A program made the position numbers and the translations under genes. Shown here piece after piece: positions 37,681-46,913 of a stretch of 57,510 bases of DNA; position 1 is the first letter of the stretch; the number at the start of each line of letters is the position of its first letter. Below the pieces are notes generated by a model. It was not told where the DNA came from. It did not search any database and saw only the letters and a program-made list of their open reading frames with translations. Source of the stretch: Chromobacterium vaccinii (GTDB lineage: Bacteria > Pseudomonadota > Gammaproteobacteria > Burkholderiales > Chromobacteriaceae); NCBI RefSeq assembly GCF_000971335.1, contig NZ_JZJL01000034.1, positions 1 through 57,510 on the forward strand, given 5' to 3'.

Positions 37681-37715
37681 AAAACGCCGCGGACCTTCGG
37701 GCCGCGGCGTTTTTT
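37681..37715 (+). terminator. Intrinsic terminator after murA
   Basis: ACGCCGCGG (37684-37692) pairs with CCGCGGCGT (37702-37710) around a 9-base loop, followed by a T run to 37715. The A run on the left lets it also serve the convergent minus-strand gene at 37741. Confidence 0.9.
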
Positions 37716-37740
37716 GTCCGGCGCCGGCGTTTGCCGCCGC

Positions 37741-38499
37741 TCACTGGCCGGGGCGGACGGCGGCGTAGGCCGGCGAAGCGCGCACCTCGGCCACGGCGTC
37801 CCATATGCGCCGGGCGAGCGCCGGCTGGCGTTGGTAGAAATCGTGCGAGAAGATCAGGTAATAGGGTTTGACCGCCAGCGGCGGCTCCAGCTTGTCCAGC
37901 TTGTTTTGCAGCGATGGGTCGGCGGCGATGGCGTCGTCCGCCGCCCGGCTTTGCAGCGCCGCGCCGTCCACCCTGCCCAGCAGCACCTTGCGCAGGATGA
38001 CCGCCGCGCTGCGCGAACTGCTGTCCACCCGCAGGCCCCATTGCTGCAGCTGGCCGACGATGGAAAAACCGGCCTGGGCGGCGATGCCCCTGTCCGCGTG
38101 GGCGATATGGCGGCCGTCCCAGCCCAGATGGCCGTTTCTGGCGCGGTAGAGATGGTAGCTGTCGGTCAGCATGCGCAGCGCGGCGTCGGGTTGGCCGTGC
38201 TTCAGCGGAAACTCGCCCAGCGCCATCCGCTCCGGCGCGTAGCTGACCTTGTACAGGCCGTCCAGGCGGCCGGCCTTGACCTCGGCCATGCAGCGCACCC
38301 AGGGCAGCGCTTCGGTCTGGATCGCGATGCCAAGCCGGTCTGCCACCATGCCCATCATGATCTGGCTGAGGCCGCGGCCGTTTTCCAGCAGCCAGGGATA
38401 GGATGGCGCGTCCTCATGGCACAGGCGGACGGCGGGAGGCTGGGCGGCGGCCTGGCATAGCCACAGGCCGGCGCATAGTCCGGACAATACGCGGATCAT
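37741..38499 (-). CDS. Periplasmic solute-binding protein, family 3 type
   Basis: A 252-residue protein with a signal peptide (VLSGLCAGLWLCQAAAQ) and the layout of amino-acid-type binding proteins: RLCHEDAPSYPWLLENGRGL, a helix-rich MGMVADRLGIAI segment, and VKAGRLDGLYKVSYAPERM. No transporter genes are adjacent, so it may be an orphan receptor or regulator-type protein rather than a transporter subunit. Two Cys residues in the mature N-terminal half could form a disulfide. Ligand unknown. Confidence 0.8.
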   Translation of the reverse strand: MIRVLSGLCAGLWLCQAAAQPPAVRLCHEDAPSYPWLLENGRGLSQIMMGMVADRLGIAIQTEALPWVRCMAEVKAGRLDGLYKVSYAPERMALGEFPLKHGQPDAALRMLTDSYHLYRARNGHLGWDGRHIAHADRGIAAQAGFSIVGQLQQWGLRVDSSSRSAAVILRKVLLGRVDGAALQSRAADDAIAADPSLQNKLDKLEPPLAVKPYYLIFSHDFYQRQPALARRIWDAVAEVRASPAYAAVRPGQ

Positions 38500-38546
38500 C
38501 GGTGTCGGCGCTTGGCGATGGAGTTGTCATGAGTATAGAAGGGATG

Positions 38547-38571
38547 AAAAAAGGCGGCCCGGGGCCGCCTT
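38547..38571 (-). terminator. Intrinsic terminator after phnA
   Basis: AGGCGGCC (38552-38559) pairs with GGCCGCCT (38563-38570); AAAAAA at 38547-38552 gives the U run on the minus strand. It lies 29 bp beyond the phnA stop. Confidence 0.88.
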
Positions 38572-38599
38572 CGTCGATCGCCGGCATCCGCCGCGCGGG

Positions 38600-38938
38600 T
38601 CAGGCTTTCTTGACGAACTCCGACTTCAGGCCCATCGCGCCGATGCCGTCTATCTTGCAGTCGATGTCATGGTCGCCGTCCACCAGACGGATGTTCTTCA
38701 CCTTGGTGCCGACCTTGACCACCAGCGACGATCCCTTGACCTTCAGGTCCTTGATCACGGTGACGCTGTCGCCGTCCTGCAATACGTTGCCGACAGCGTC
38801 GCGCACCACGCGTTGTTCCTCAGCCGCGGCGGCGGGCTGGTCGCTCCATTCATGCGCGCACTCCGGGCACACGAACAGCGCGCCGTCCTGGTAGGTGTAT
38901 TCCGATCCGCATTGCGGACAGGCGGGCAATTGGCTCAT
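38600..38938 (-). CDS. phnA: PhnA/YjdM-family zinc-ribbon protein
   Basis: A 112-residue protein. The N-terminal zinc ribbon is intact ([10 protein letters not shown]...VCPECAHEW) and the C-terminal domain has the family pattern [17 protein letters not shown] and [19 protein letters not shown]. Despite its name PhnA is not a phosphonatase of the C-P lyase set; its cellular role is poorly defined. It is flanked by terminators on both sides, so it is a single-gene unit. Confidence 0.93.
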   Translation of the reverse strand: MSQLPACPQCGSEYTYQDGALFVCPECAHEWSDQPAAAAEEQRVVRDAVGNVLQDGDSVTVIKDLKVKGSSLVVKVGTKVKNIRLVDGDHDIDCKIDGIGAMGLKSEFVKKA

Positions 38939-38956
38939 GGCGGCTCCTGTGTTTTG

Positions 38957-38990
38957 AAAAAGAAAAACGCCGCCGTCCGGGGGACGGCAG
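38957..38990 (-). terminator. Terminator of the mla operon
   Basis: GCCGTCC (38972-38978) pairs with GGACGGC (38982-38988), and AAAAA at 38963-38967 supplies a minus-strand T run after a 4-base gap. It lies 26 bp past the mlaA stop. Confidence 0.75.
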
Positions 38991-39013
38991 CGGCATGGGG
39001 ACGAGGCAGGCGC

Positions 39014-39823
39014 TTATTGCGCGGCAGACGCGGCGGCGGGCGCGGAGGCTTCCGCCGGCGCGGCTTTGCGTTCTGCCGCCGGGGCGGAACTGTCGCCGCC
39101 GTTCACCAGGTCGTCCAGATTGAAGTTGTCCACCGGCTGGGTCGGGTCCGGCTGGCCCAGCTGTTTGGCGCGGTATTGCATATAGAGGTCGCGGGTATAG
39201 CTGTAACGGTCCACCGCGGCGGTGTCCAATAAATTGTCGGCGCCCAGCAGCTTGGCGCGGGTGTTGACGCCGTAGACGCTGTAGAAGGCAATGGCTTCGT
39301 TGGTGTTGTGGTAGACCAGCTTTTCCGGGCCGGGGCCGGCCAGCGAGGTGGCGAGGCCGGTGCTGTCGCGCACCGTCGACGGGCCGAAGAAGGGCAGTAC
39401 GAAGTAATTGCTGTTCTTCCAGCCCCAGGAGACCATCACATCGCCCAACGAGGTCTTGTTGTTCTTCAAGCCGGCTTGGTCGGCGATGTCGATCAGGCCG
39501 AACAGGCCGAAGCCGGTGTTCATCGCCACGCGCATGAAGTCGTTGGCGGCTTTTTCCGGCTCGGCGCGCAGGATGTTGAAGGCGAAGCTGTAGACATCCT
39601 TCAGGTTGTCGAAGAAGTTGCCTACTCCGGTGCGGATCGGCGATGGCACCACGGCCTGGTAACCCTGGGCCACCGGCTTGATCACCCATTGATCGGCTTT
39701 GTCGTTAACCGTGAACATCGCGCGGTTGTACGGCTCGTACGGGTCGTAAGCGGTGGTGGGGTGGCTGGCGCAGCCTGCCAGCAGCAGTAGCGCGGCGGGG
39801 GCCAGGAATCGGGCGGGGCGCAT
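39014..39823 (-). CDS. mlaA: MlaA (VacJ) outer-membrane lipoprotein
   Basis: A 269-residue lipoprotein; MlaA removes mislocalised phospholipid from the outer leaflet and hands it to MlaC. Signal and lipobox ALLLLAGCASHP are followed by the family start DPYEPYNRAMFTVNDKADQW, and GVGNFFDNLKDVYSFAFNIL and DSTGLATSLAGPGPEKLVYH are conserved. The C-terminal tail is long and Ala-rich. ATG 39823 has GGAG 8 bases upstream; ATG 39829 overlaps the mlaB stop but its RBS is too close. Having mlaA inside the mla operon is typical of betaproteobacteria. Confidence 0.93.
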   Translation of the reverse strand: MRPARFLAPAALLLLAGCASHPTTAYDPYEPYNRAMFTVNDKADQWVIKPVAQGYQAVVPSPIRTGVGNFFDNLKDVYSFAFNILRAEPEKAANDFMRVAMNTGFGLFGLIDIADQAGLKNNKTSLGDVMVSWGWKNSNYFVLPFFGPSTVRDSTGLATSLAGPGPEKLVYHNTNEAIAFYSVYGVNTRAKLLGADNLLDTAAVDRYSYTRDLYMQYRAKQLGQPDPTQPVDNFNLDDLVNGGDSSAPAAERKAAPAEASAPAAASAAQ

Positions 39824-39825
39824 GG

Positions 39826-40113
39826 TCATTCTCCGGCGCAAAGCAGCGCCTCCAGGTCGTACAGGCCGGCCAGCGTGGCGAGGCCGGCGGGCATGCCGGA
39901 CAGCGTCAGGGCGTGGCCGGCGGCGGCGGCGGCGCGGCGCGCCGACAGCAGCAGCGCCAGCGCGGCGGAGTCTGCGGCTTCCACGCCGGACAGGTCCAGC
40001 CGCAGCGGCCCCTGGGCCGCCAGCTGGACCAGCGGCCGCGCCAAGCCGGCGCAGCTGTCCATGTCGATGCGGCCGGACAGGCTGGCCGCGCCGGGGGCGG
40101 TGGCGTTCAGCAT
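39826..40113 (-). CDS. mlaB: MlaB, STAS-domain subunit
   Basis: A 95-residue STAS protein that binds and activates the MlaF ATPase on the cytoplasmic side. LSGRIDMDS, RLDLSGVEAADSAALALLLS and the C-terminal hydrophobic helix fit. The ATG overlaps the mlaC stop (TGATG at 40111-40115 on the minus strand). Composition is very Ala/Leu rich. Position between mlaC and mlaA supports the call. Confidence 0.85.
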   Translation of the reverse strand: MLNATAPGAASLSGRIDMDSCAGLARPLVQLAAQGPLRLDLSGVEAADSAALALLLSARRAAAAAGHALTLSGMPAGLATLAGLYDLEALLCAGE

Positions 40114-40745
40114 CAGCCCTTGCCCTTGGCGGCCGCAGCGGCAGATGCCGGGCCGGCGTTCTTGTCCTGCAGCAGCTTGATCAGGCCGTCCACGCCGTTC
40201 TTGCGGATTTCCTCGTTGAAGCTGTTGCGGTACACGGTCACCAGGCTGGCGCCTTCCACGCTGACGTTGTAGATCTTCCAACCCTTGTCGCCCTTGTTCA
40301 GCACGTAGTCGACGGACACCGGATTGGTGTTGCCCGGCAGGGTGACGCTGGATTTCACGGTGACGTCCTTGCCGTTGGCGCCGGCCACCGGGTTGGGCTG
40401 CACATTGACCTGGGCGGTCTTGAAGCGGGTCATGGTGGTGGAGTAGGTGCGCACCAGCAGGGTCTGGAACTGCTGGGTCAGCTCATTGCGCTGATCCGGC
40501 GACGCCTGGCGCCAGCCCAGGCCGACCGCCAGCGCGGTCATGCGCGGGAAGTCGAACAGCGGCACGGCGACGGCTTCGGCCTGCTGGCGCACTTGTTTGG
40601 TGTTCTTGCCGTTGTCCTGCTTCAGGATGTCGAGCACTTGGCGCGAGCTGTCCTTGATCAGCTCTACCGGGTTGTCGGCGGCGGCCAGAACCTGGGTGGA
40701 GGACAGGCCCAGCATCAGACAGAACAGGGTAAGCAGTTTCTTCAT
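40113..40745 (-). CDS. mlaC: MlaC, periplasmic phospholipid-binding protein
   Basis: A 210-residue Ttg2D/MlaC family shuttle. The signal peptide is KKLLTLFCLMLGLSSTQVLA. Conserved blocks are VLAAADNPVELIKDSSRQVL, FPRMTALAVGLGWRQASPDQ and VDYVLNKGDKGWKIYNVSVE. Starts at ATG 40754 or GTG 40766 are possible in the same frame; 40745 gives the usual MKKLL signal peptide start. Confidence 0.93.
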   Translation of the reverse strand: MKKLLTLFCLMLGLSSTQVLAAADNPVELIKDSSRQVLDILKQDNGKNTKQVRQQAEAVAVPLFDFPRMTALAVGLGWRQASPDQRNELTQQFQTLLVRTYSTTMTRFKTAQVNVQPNPVAGANGKDVTVKSSVTLPGNTNPVSVDYVLNKGDKGWKIYNVSVEGASLVTVYRNSFNEEIRKNGVDGLIKLLQDKNAGPASAAAAAKGKG

Positions 40746-40816
40746 TTGCGACATTCCATTTTTCACTAGTCGGGCGGCACGCGGTGCCGCGAGGAGGGTT
40801 GGCCCCGCTTGCGACG

Positions 40817-41284
40817 CTATTTGCTTGCGTCTTTGCCGGTAAATCCGGTCATGAATTTACCGATCAACTGTTCCAGCACCAGCGCCGAGGAGGTGATGGT
40901 GATGGTGCCGCCGGGCGCCAGATTGGTTTCCGAGCCGCCTTGCTGCAGGCCTATGTATTGCTCGCCCAGCAGGCCGGAGGTCAGGATCGAGGCGCTGACG
41001 TCGTCGCTGAGCTGGTAGGTCTTGTCGATGTTCAGCGCGACGCGGGCGCGGTAAGTCTTCGGGTCCAGGCGGATGTCGGACACGCGGCCCACCAGCACGC
41101 CGGCTTCCTTGACCGGGGCCTTCACCTTCAGGCCGCCGACGTTGTCGAAATCGGCGTAGACGATGTAGGTTTGCGACGCGCTCTGCGGCGTCAGGTTGGC
41201 AACCTTCAGCGACAGGAAGACGACGGCGGCGATGCCGAGGGCGACGAAAATGCCGACCCACAAATCAATGGTAGAGCGTTTCAT
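40817..41284 (-). CDS. mlaD: MlaD, MCE-domain substrate-binding subunit
   Basis: A 155-residue protein with one N-terminal TM (DLWVGIFVALGIAAVVFLSL) and a single MCE domain: YADFDNVGGLKVKAPVKEAG, VLVGRVSDIRLD, and a C-terminal LTSGLLGEQYIGLQQGG. MlaD hexamers form the periplasmic ring over MlaE. It begins 11 bp after mlaE. Confidence 0.95.
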   Translation of the reverse strand: MKRSTIDLWVGIFVALGIAAVVFLSLKVANLTPQSASQTYIVYADFDNVGGLKVKAPVKEAGVLVGRVSDIRLDPKTYRARVALNIDKTYQLSDDVSASILTSGLLGEQYIGLQQGGSETNLAPGGTITITSSALVLEQLIGKFMTGFTGKDASK

Positions 41285-41295
41285 TTGTTTTATTC

Positions 41296-42081
41296 CTAGA
41301 ACATGAAGGCGGTCAGCACGAAGTCCAGCGCCAGGATCACCAGCGCCGAGGTGACCACGGTGCGGGTGGTGGCGGCCGACACGCCGGCGGCGGTCGGGGT
41401 GGCGTCGTAGCCTTCGAACACGGCGATCAGCGTCACGGCGATGCCGAACACCAGGCTCTTGATGATGCCGTTGACCACGTCGTAGTGCAGGTCGACGTTG
41501 CCCTGCATCTGCGACCAGAACGTCCCGGCGTCCAGGCCTATCATCACCACGCCGACCAGGTAGCCGCCGAAGATGCCGACCACGTTGAACAGCGCGGCCA
41601 GGATGGGCATGGAGACGACGCCGGCCCAGAAGCGCGGCGCGATCACGCGGGCCATCGGGTTGACCGCCATCACGCTCATCGCGTCCAGCTGCTCGGTGGT
41701 TTTCATCAGGCCGATTTCGGCGGTCATCGCGCTGCCGGCGCGGCTGGCGAACAGCAGCGCGGCCAGCACCGGACCCAGCTCGCGCAGCAGCGCCAGCGCC
41801 ACCATCGCGCCCAGCGCGTCGGCGGAGCCGAACTTGGCCAGCGTGGTGTAGCCCTGCAGGCCGAGCACCATGCCGACGAACAGGCCGGAGACAACGATGA
41901 TGATCAGCGACATCACGCCGGCGAAGTAGATCTCGCGTATCGTCATCTGCAGCCGCAGCAGGCTCTGGCCGCTGTTGAGCAGGATGGCGGCCAGGAAGCG
42001 GGCGGCGAAGCCCAGCCGCCAGACGGCGTTGATGGTGGCATGGCCGAGGCGGCGCAGCGGCGAGGTCAGAAAGTCAAGCAT
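41296..42081 (-). CDS. mlaE: MlaE, inner-membrane permease
   Basis: A 261-residue permease of the MlaE family with FAGVMSLIIIVVSGLFVGMV, LRELGPVLAALLFASRAGSA and IGLMKTTEQLDAMSVMAVNP, the most conserved parts of the family. It overlaps mlaF by 8 nt. It forms the transmembrane core of the MlaFEDB lipid transporter. Confidence 0.96.
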   Translation of the reverse strand: MLDFLTSPLRRLGHATINAVWRLGFAARFLAAILLNSGQSLLRLQMTIREIYFAGVMSLIIIVVSGLFVGMVLGLQGYTTLAKFGSADALGAMVALALLRELGPVLAALLFASRAGSAMTAEIGLMKTTEQLDAMSVMAVNPMARVIAPRFWAGVVSMPILAALFNVVGIFGGYLVGVVMIGLDAGTFWSQMQGNVDLHYDVVNGIIKSLVFGIAVTLIAVFEGYDATPTAAGVSAATTRTVVTSALVILALDFVLTAFMF

Positions 42082-42892
42082 GCCCGCCTCCTTGCAGACC
42101 CAGGTCCGCAGCCAGCGAGGTGGCGGCGGGGAAGTTGTAGTGCACCGGGCCGTCGGCCTCGCCGTTGATGAACTGCTTCACCCAAGGAGAGTCGGAAGCA
42201 CGGACTTCGTCCGGCGTGCCCTGGGCGATGATCTGGCCGCCCGCGACGAACAGCACGTGGTCGACGATGGCCAGCGACTGGTGCACGTCGTGGGTGACCA
42301 TCACCGCGGTGGTGCCCAGCGCGTCGTTCAGCTTCTTGACCAACAGCGCGATCACGCCCAGCGAGATCGGGTCCAGGCCGGTGAAGGGCTCGTCGTACAG
42401 CATCAGCTGCGGATCGAGCGCGATCGCGCGCGCCAGCGCGACGCGGCGCGCCATGCCGCCGGACAGTTCGGCCGGCATCAGCTTCTGCGTGCCGCGCAGG
42501 CCCACCGCCTCCAGCTTCATGGTGACGAGGTCCTGAATCATGCTTTCCGGCAGCTTGGTGTGCTCGCGCAGCGGGAAGGCGACGTTGTCGGCGACCGAAA
42601 GGTCGGTGAACAGCGCGCCGAACTGGAACAGCATGCCCATGCGGCGGCGGTGCTGGTACAGCTCGGACTGGCTCATCCGCGCGATGTCGCGGCCGTCCAC
42701 CAGCACTTCGCCCGATTGCGGGCGAATCTGGCCGGAAATCAGCCGCAGCAGCGTGGTCTTGCCGCTGCCGCTGCCGCCCATGATGGCGACCAGCTTGCCG
42801 CGCGGCACGCTGAGCGTAAGGTTCTTCAGGATGGGCCGGTCGCCGTAGGCGAAGCTGACGTTCCTGAATTCGATGAAATGGTCTGTGGACAC
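42074..42892 (-). CDS. mlaF: MlaF, ATPase of the phospholipid transporter
   Basis: A 272-residue ABC ATPase with Walker A GGSGSGKTT, signature LSGGMARR, Walker B LMLYDEPF and the switch His in MVTHDVHQS. The N-terminal FRNVSFAYGDRPILKNLTLS is typical of MlaF. First gene of mlaFEDCBA. The C-terminal ~30 residues match the segment that contacts the neighbouring subunit in this family. Confidence 0.96.
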   Translation of the reverse strand: MSTDHFIEFRNVSFAYGDRPILKNLTLSVPRGKLVAIMGGSGSGKTTLLRLISGQIRPQSGEVLVDGRDIARMSQSELYQHRRRMGMLFQFGALFTDLSVADNVAFPLREHTKLPESMIQDLVTMKLEAVGLRGTQKLMPAELSGGMARRVALARAIALDPQLMLYDEPFTGLDPISLGVIALLVKKLNDALGTTAVMVTHDVHQSLAIVDHVLFVAGGQIIAQGTPDEVRASDSPWVKQFINGEADGPVHYNFPAATSLAADLGLQGGGHA

Positions 42893-43210
42893 AAAAATTC
42901 CAAACAGCTTGAAAGAGGGGTCTCGTATCTGACCCCGCTGCGACGGTGAAATTCAACCTGCTTCGCTACCGGCGGGAATCAGGCCGGCCGCGGTTTATGG
43001 TAGCGTACTATCCGGTCTCGAATAGCTGGATTTTATAGCGTTGGCGACTTTGCGCCAAATCTCGCTATGTTACGGTGTGCAAAATCGCCGCAGTTTGATG
43101 CCTATGTCATTAAGACAGAGGCAGGGGTGTTGCCATAATGGCACACCGGCCGCGCCCGTGGATCGGTTCGCGGCCGGCGCCAAGACGCCGGGAGGCGTCT
43201 TGGATCGGGA
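42893..43210. other. 318-bp gap between mlaF and dapD
   Basis: No gene. The minus-strand hexamer TATAAA (plus 43032-43037) with a weak upstream TTTGGC could serve mlaF. Two inverted repeats stand out: TTGGCG-N6-CGCCAA (43041-43058) and TGCCAT-A-ATGGCA (43131-43143). Two GC hairpins follow the dapD stop: CCGGCCGCG/CGCGGCCGG (43146-43178) and CCAAGACGCC/GGCGTCTTGG (43180-43203), probably a dapD 3' end structure although neither has a clear T run. Confidence 0.6.
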
Positions 43211-44032
43211 TCACACGCCGCGCAGCAGTTCGTTGATGCTGGTCTTGCTGCGGGTTTGCGCGTCCACCTTCTTGACGATCACCGCGCAGTACAGGCTGTG
43301 GCTGCCGTCCTTGGACGGCAGGTTGCCGGATACCACCACCGAGCCCGGCGGCACGCGGCCGTACATCACTTCGCCGGTTTCGCGGTCGTAGATCTTGGTG
43401 GATTGGCCGATGTAGACGCCCATCGAGATCACCGAGCCCTCGCCGACGATCACGCCCTCGACGATTTCCGAGCGCGCGCCGATGAAGCAGTTGTCTTCGA
43501 TGATGGTGGGGTTGGCCTGCAGCGGCTCCAGCACGCCGCCGATGCCGACGCCGCCGGACAGGTGCACGTTCTTGCCGATCTGGGCGCAGGAGCCGACGGT
43601 GGCCCAGGTGTCCACCATCGCGCCTTCGTCGACGTAGGCGCCGATATTGACGTAGGACGGCATCAGCACGGTGTTCTTGGCGATGAAGCTGCCCTTGCGC
43701 GCCACCGCGCCCGGCACCACGCGGAAGCCGGCTTCCTGGAAGCGGGCCTGGCTCCAGTCGGCGAACTTGGTGTCCACCTTGTCGAAGTAGCGGTTGACGC
43801 CGTCGTCCTGCACCGCGTTGTCGCGGATGCGGAAGGACAGCAGCACCGCCTTCTTCACCCATTGGTTCACCACCCAGTCGCCGCCTTGCTTCTCGGCGAC
43901 GCGCAGATGGCCGTTGTCCAGTTCCGTTACGACCTGCTCAATGGCGGCCTTCAGTTCCGGCGACACGGTGGCGGGGGTGATCTCGGCGCGGTTTTCGAAT
44001 GCCTGTTCGATCAGGCTTTGGATCGGATGCAT
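43211..44032 (-). CDS. dapD: 2,3,4,5-tetrahydropyridine-2,6-dicarboxylate N-succinyltransferase DapD
   Basis: Succinylates tetrahydrodipicolinate in the lysine/diaminopimelate pathway. 273 residues from ATG 44032 ([12 protein letters not shown]), which matches the E. coli start; an upstream in-frame start at 44071 adds 13 residues without support. Left-handed beta-helix hexapeptides are clear ([40 protein letters not shown]). It follows dapC on the same strand, so two consecutive steps' genes are co-oriented. Confidence 0.96.
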   Translation of the reverse strand: MHPIQSLIEQAFENRAEITPATVSPELKAAIEQVVTELDNGHLRVAEKQGGDWVVNQWVKKAVLLSFRIRDNAVQDDGVNRYFDKVDTKFADWSQARFQEAGFRVVPGAVARKGSFIAKNTVLMPSYVNIGAYVDEGAMVDTWATVGSCAQIGKNVHLSGGVGIGGVLEPLQANPTIIEDNCFIGARSEIVEGVIVGEGSVISMGVYIGQSTKIYDRETGEVMYGRVPPGSVVVSGNLPSKDGSHSLYCAVIVKKVDAQTRSKTSINELLRGV

Positions 44033-44099
44033 CTGGTTCAGTCCTTTGGCAATGTGAATCGAAGTCGTCATCTGTGATTCTGGGTCCTGTGGCGGAGCG

Positions 44100-45305
44100 T
44101 CACGCCGGCGTCGCGGCGCGCTGGGTCTGGAGGAATTCTACAATCCTTTGCGCGGCGGCCACGCATTCAGCTTGCTCGGCCACCAACGCGATGCGCACGT
44201 AGCCGCGGCCGGGGTTGGCGCCGTGGGCGTCGCGGGCGAGGAAGCTGCCTGGCAGCACCGTCACGTGTCGCTGCTGGAACAGCGCGCGGGCGAAGGCCGC
44301 GTCGTCGCCGTCCGGCACTTTCGCCCACAGGTAGAAGCCGGCTTCCGGCATCTCCACCTCGAGAACCGGCTGCAGCAGCGGCAGCACCGCGGCGAATTTG
44401 GCGGCGTAGGCGGCCCGGTTGGACTCGACGTGCGCCTCGTCGTTCCAGGCGGCCTGGCTTGCCGCCTGCACCGTCAGGCTCATCGCGCTGCCGTGGTAGG
44501 TGCGGTACAGCAGGAACTGCTTCAGGACGGCGGCGTCGCCGGCGACGAAGCCGGAGCGCATGCCGGGCACGTTGGAGCGCTTGGACAGGCTGGTCAGCAT
44601 CACCAGCCGCTCCAAGCCGCGGCCGAGCGCGCGCGCGGCGGACAGGCCGCCCAGCGGCGGCGCGTCGAAATAGATCTCGGAATAGCATTCGTCGCTGGCG
44701 ATGACGAAACCGTGGCGGTCCGACAGCGCGAACAGCTTGTCCCAGGCGGCCAGGTCCATCACCGCGCCGGTGGGATTGCCGGGGCTGCAGACGATCGCAA
44801 GCTGCGCGCGCCGCCACACGTCATCCGGCACGCCGTCCCAGTCCGGCTGGAAGCGGTTCGCCGCCTCGCAGTTCAGGTAGTAGGGCTCGGCGCCGGCCAG
44901 CAGTGCCGCGCCTTCGTAAATCTGGTAAAAGGGATTGGGAGACACCACTACCGGTTGGGACGCGCCGCCGGCGTCGATCAGGCACTGGGTCAGCGAGAAC
45001 AGCGCCTCGCGGCTGCCGTTGACCGGCAGCACTTCGCCGGCCGGGTCCAGCTTCACGCCGTAGCGGCGCTCGGCCCAGTCGGCGCAGGCCTGGCGCAGCG
45101 CCGGCGTGCCTTGCGTCGCCGGGTAGCCGGACAGGCCGGCGAGATTCGCGCACAGCGCGTCCTTCACCAGTCGCGGCGCCGGATGCTTGGGCTCGCCCAT
45201 CGCCAGGCTGATGTGCGGCAATGCCGCCGGCGGCTTGGCATCGGCGAGCAGCGTCGCCAGGCGCTGGAACGGGTAGGGGTGCAATTGGTCCAGGCGGGGA
45301 TTCAA
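44100..45305 (-). CDS. dapC: Succinyldiaminopimelate transaminase DapC
   Basis: A 401-residue PLP aminotransferase, next step after DapD. The PLP region reads [19 protein letters not shown] (Schiff-base Lys in SLSKRS), with [10 protein letters not shown] and [11 protein letters not shown] for cofactor binding. The conserved betaproteobacterial start [19 protein letters not shown] begins at a TTG (45305) preceded by GGAGA at about 7 bases, so TTG is called; an in-frame ATG at 45347 lacks an RBS. It is divergent from the EamA-type transporter gene. Confidence 0.93.
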   Translation of the reverse strand: MNPRLDQLHPYPFQRLATLLADAKPPAALPHISLAMGEPKHPAPRLVKDALCANLAGLSGYPATQGTPALRQACADWAERRYGVKLDPAGEVLPVNGSREALFSLTQCLIDAGGASQPVVVSPNPFYQIYEGAALLAGAEPYYLNCEAANRFQPDWDGVPDDVWRRAQLAIVCSPGNPTGAVMDLAAWDKLFALSDRHGFVIASDECYSEIYFDAPPLGGLSAARALGRGLERLVMLTSLSKRSNVPGMRSGFVAGDAAVLKQFLLYRTYHGSAMSLTVQAASQAAWNDEAHVESNRAAYAAKFAAVLPLLQPVLEVEMPEAGFYLWAKVPDGDDAAFARALFQQRHVTVLPGSFLARDAHGANPGRGYVRIALVAEQAECVAAAQRIVEFLQTQRAATPA

Positions 45306-45360
45306 AGCGGCGTCTCCATCGGAAATTCGGCACAGGCAATCGACCATCTTAAGAACAGCC

Positions 45361-46266
45361 ATGACACCTGTAAAACAAAAAATCGTCGCCACCTCCGGCA
45401 TCCTCACCACCGCGCTGGTGTGGGGGCTGATGTGGTACCCGTTCCGTAGCCTCAACGCCCAGGGCGTCAGCGTGCCGATGGCCTCGCTGGCCACCTATCT
45501 GGTCACCATCGCCGCCGGCCTGACGCTGTTCTTCAAAGTCTACCGGCGCCAGTTCCATTTCGAGCCGGTGCTGGTGCTGCTGACGCTGTTGTTCGGCTGG
45601 TGCAATTTCAGCTACACGATGGCGGTGGCCGAAGGCCAGGTGATGCGGGTGCTGCTGTTGTTCTACCTGTCGCCGCTGTGGACCGCGTTGCTATCCAGGC
45701 TGCTGCTGCACGAGCACCTGACCCGCCGCGGCTGGGCGGTGGTGGGCTTGTCGCTGCTGGGCTGTTGCGTGTTCATCTACCGGCCGGAACTATTCGCCGG
45801 CGAGCTGCCGCTGACCCACCGCTACGAGTGGCTGGCGCTGTCAGGCGGCATGGCTTTCGCGCTGGGCAATGTGATCAGCCGCCGCTCGCACGGCATTCCG
45901 GTGCCGGTGAAGTCGGCGACGGTGTGGTTCGGCGTGGCGCTGATCGGCGCGTTCTGCCTGCTGCAGAGCGGCGAGCTTCCCAGGATGCTGGAAATCCCGG
46001 CCGAGAGCTGGCTGGTATTGTCGATTCTGGGCGTGGTGCTGCTGTGCACCAGCGTGGTGTCGCAGTACGGCCTGTCCATCATGCCGGCTACCCAGGCGAT
46101 GACGCTGATGCTGATGGAGCTGGTGTTCGCCGCGGTGTCGGCCTATCTGCTGGCCGGCGAGAAAATGTCGCTGCAGGAGTGGCTGGGCGGCGCGTTGATC
46201 GCCGGCGCCAGCCTGCTGTCCGGCGGCATGAGCCGGCCCGGCAGCAAGCCGCAGCCCACGCCTTGA
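45361..46266 (+). CDS. DMT superfamily (EamA-type) transporter
   Basis: A 301-residue protein with ten likely TM helices in two EamA halves (LVWGLMWYPFRSL; then LTHRYEWLALSGGMAFALGN). Characteristic pieces are FYLSPLWTALLSRLLLHEHL and MLMELVFAAVSAYLLAGEKM. Substrate unknown; members export amino acids, drugs or metabolites. It is followed at 23 bp by an acetyltransferase gene. Confidence 0.9.
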   Translation: MTPVKQKIVATSGILTTALVWGLMWYPFRSLNAQGVSVPMASLATYLVTIAAGLTLFFKVYRRQFHFEPVLVLLTLLFGWCNFSYTMAVAEGQVMRVLLLFYLSPLWTALLSRLLLHEHLTRRGWAVVGLSLLGCCVFIYRPELFAGELPLTHRYEWLALSGGMAFALGNVISRRSHGIPVPVKSATVWFGVALIGAFCLLQSGELPRMLEIPAESWLVLSILGVVLLCTSVVSQYGLSIMPATQAMTLMLMELVFAAVSAYLLAGEKMSLQEWLGGALIAGASLLSGGMSRPGSKPQPTP

Positions 46267-46289
46267 GTATCGAGAATCGGAAAGACAAG

Positions 46290-46865
46290 ATGCAGATCAG
46301 ATTGATGGAGCCGCGGGATTTCGCGGCGTTCTGGCCGGTGTTCAGCGAGGTGGTGGCCGCCCGCGAAACCTACGCTTTCGACCCGGACATGGACCAGGAG
46401 GCGGCGCGCCGGCTGTGGTGCGAGGCGCCGCTGGAAACCTGGCTGGCGGAAGACGACGGCCAGCTGCTGGGCAGCTATTTCCTCAAGGCCAACGCCGCCG
46501 GGCCCGGCGGCCACGTCGGCAACTGCGGCTACATGGTGGCGCCGGCGGCGCGAGGCAAGGGCGTGGCCCGCGCGATGTGCGAGCATTCGCAGCAACGCGC
46601 GCGGGAGCGGGGGTTTCTGGCGCTGCAGTTCAACAGCGTGGTGGCCACCAACGCGGCGGCGGTGGCGTTGTGGCAGAAGCTGGGCTTCGACGTCGTCGGC
46701 CGGCTGCCGCGCGCGTACCGTCACGCGGTCCACGGGCTGGTGGACTGCCTGGTGATGTACAAGTGGCTGGGCGAGGCGGAAGCGCCGGCGATGCCGGAGC
46801 CGGTCAAGCTGATCGGCCGCAAGAATATCGAGGCGACGGTGTCGCGGCGGCGCAAGCGGGACTGA
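46290..46865 (+). CDS. GNAT-family N-acetyltransferase
   Basis: A 191-residue protein. The acetyl-CoA binding motif A is seen as GYMVAPAARGKGVARAMCEH, and ALWQKLGFDVVGRLPRAYRH marks motif B. The N-terminus starts MQIRLMEPRDFAAFWPVF. The Arg-rich C-terminus extends beyond the core domain. A much longer in-frame ORF continues to the left inside the transporter gene, but ATG 46290 with GGAAAGACAAG upstream gives the normal family length. Substrate not identifiable. Confidence 0.9.
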   Translation: MQIRLMEPRDFAAFWPVFSEVVAARETYAFDPDMDQEAARRLWCEAPLETWLAEDDGQLLGSYFLKANAAGPGGHVGNCGYMVAPAARGKGVARAMCEHSQQRARERGFLALQFNSVVATNAAAVALWQKLGFDVVGRLPRAYRHAVHGLVDCLVMYKWLGEAEAPAMPEPVKLIGRKNIEATVSRRRKRD

Positions 46866-46913
46866 GGGGGAGGCCGCCCCGCGGCGGGAGCCGGCGGGGC
46901 GGGAAGCGGGAGT

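Noticed and set aside
43110-43862. 250-codon minus-strand frame overlapping dapD
   Set aside because: Arg/Gly/His-rich translation in an alternative frame of dapD; dapD itself is unambiguous.
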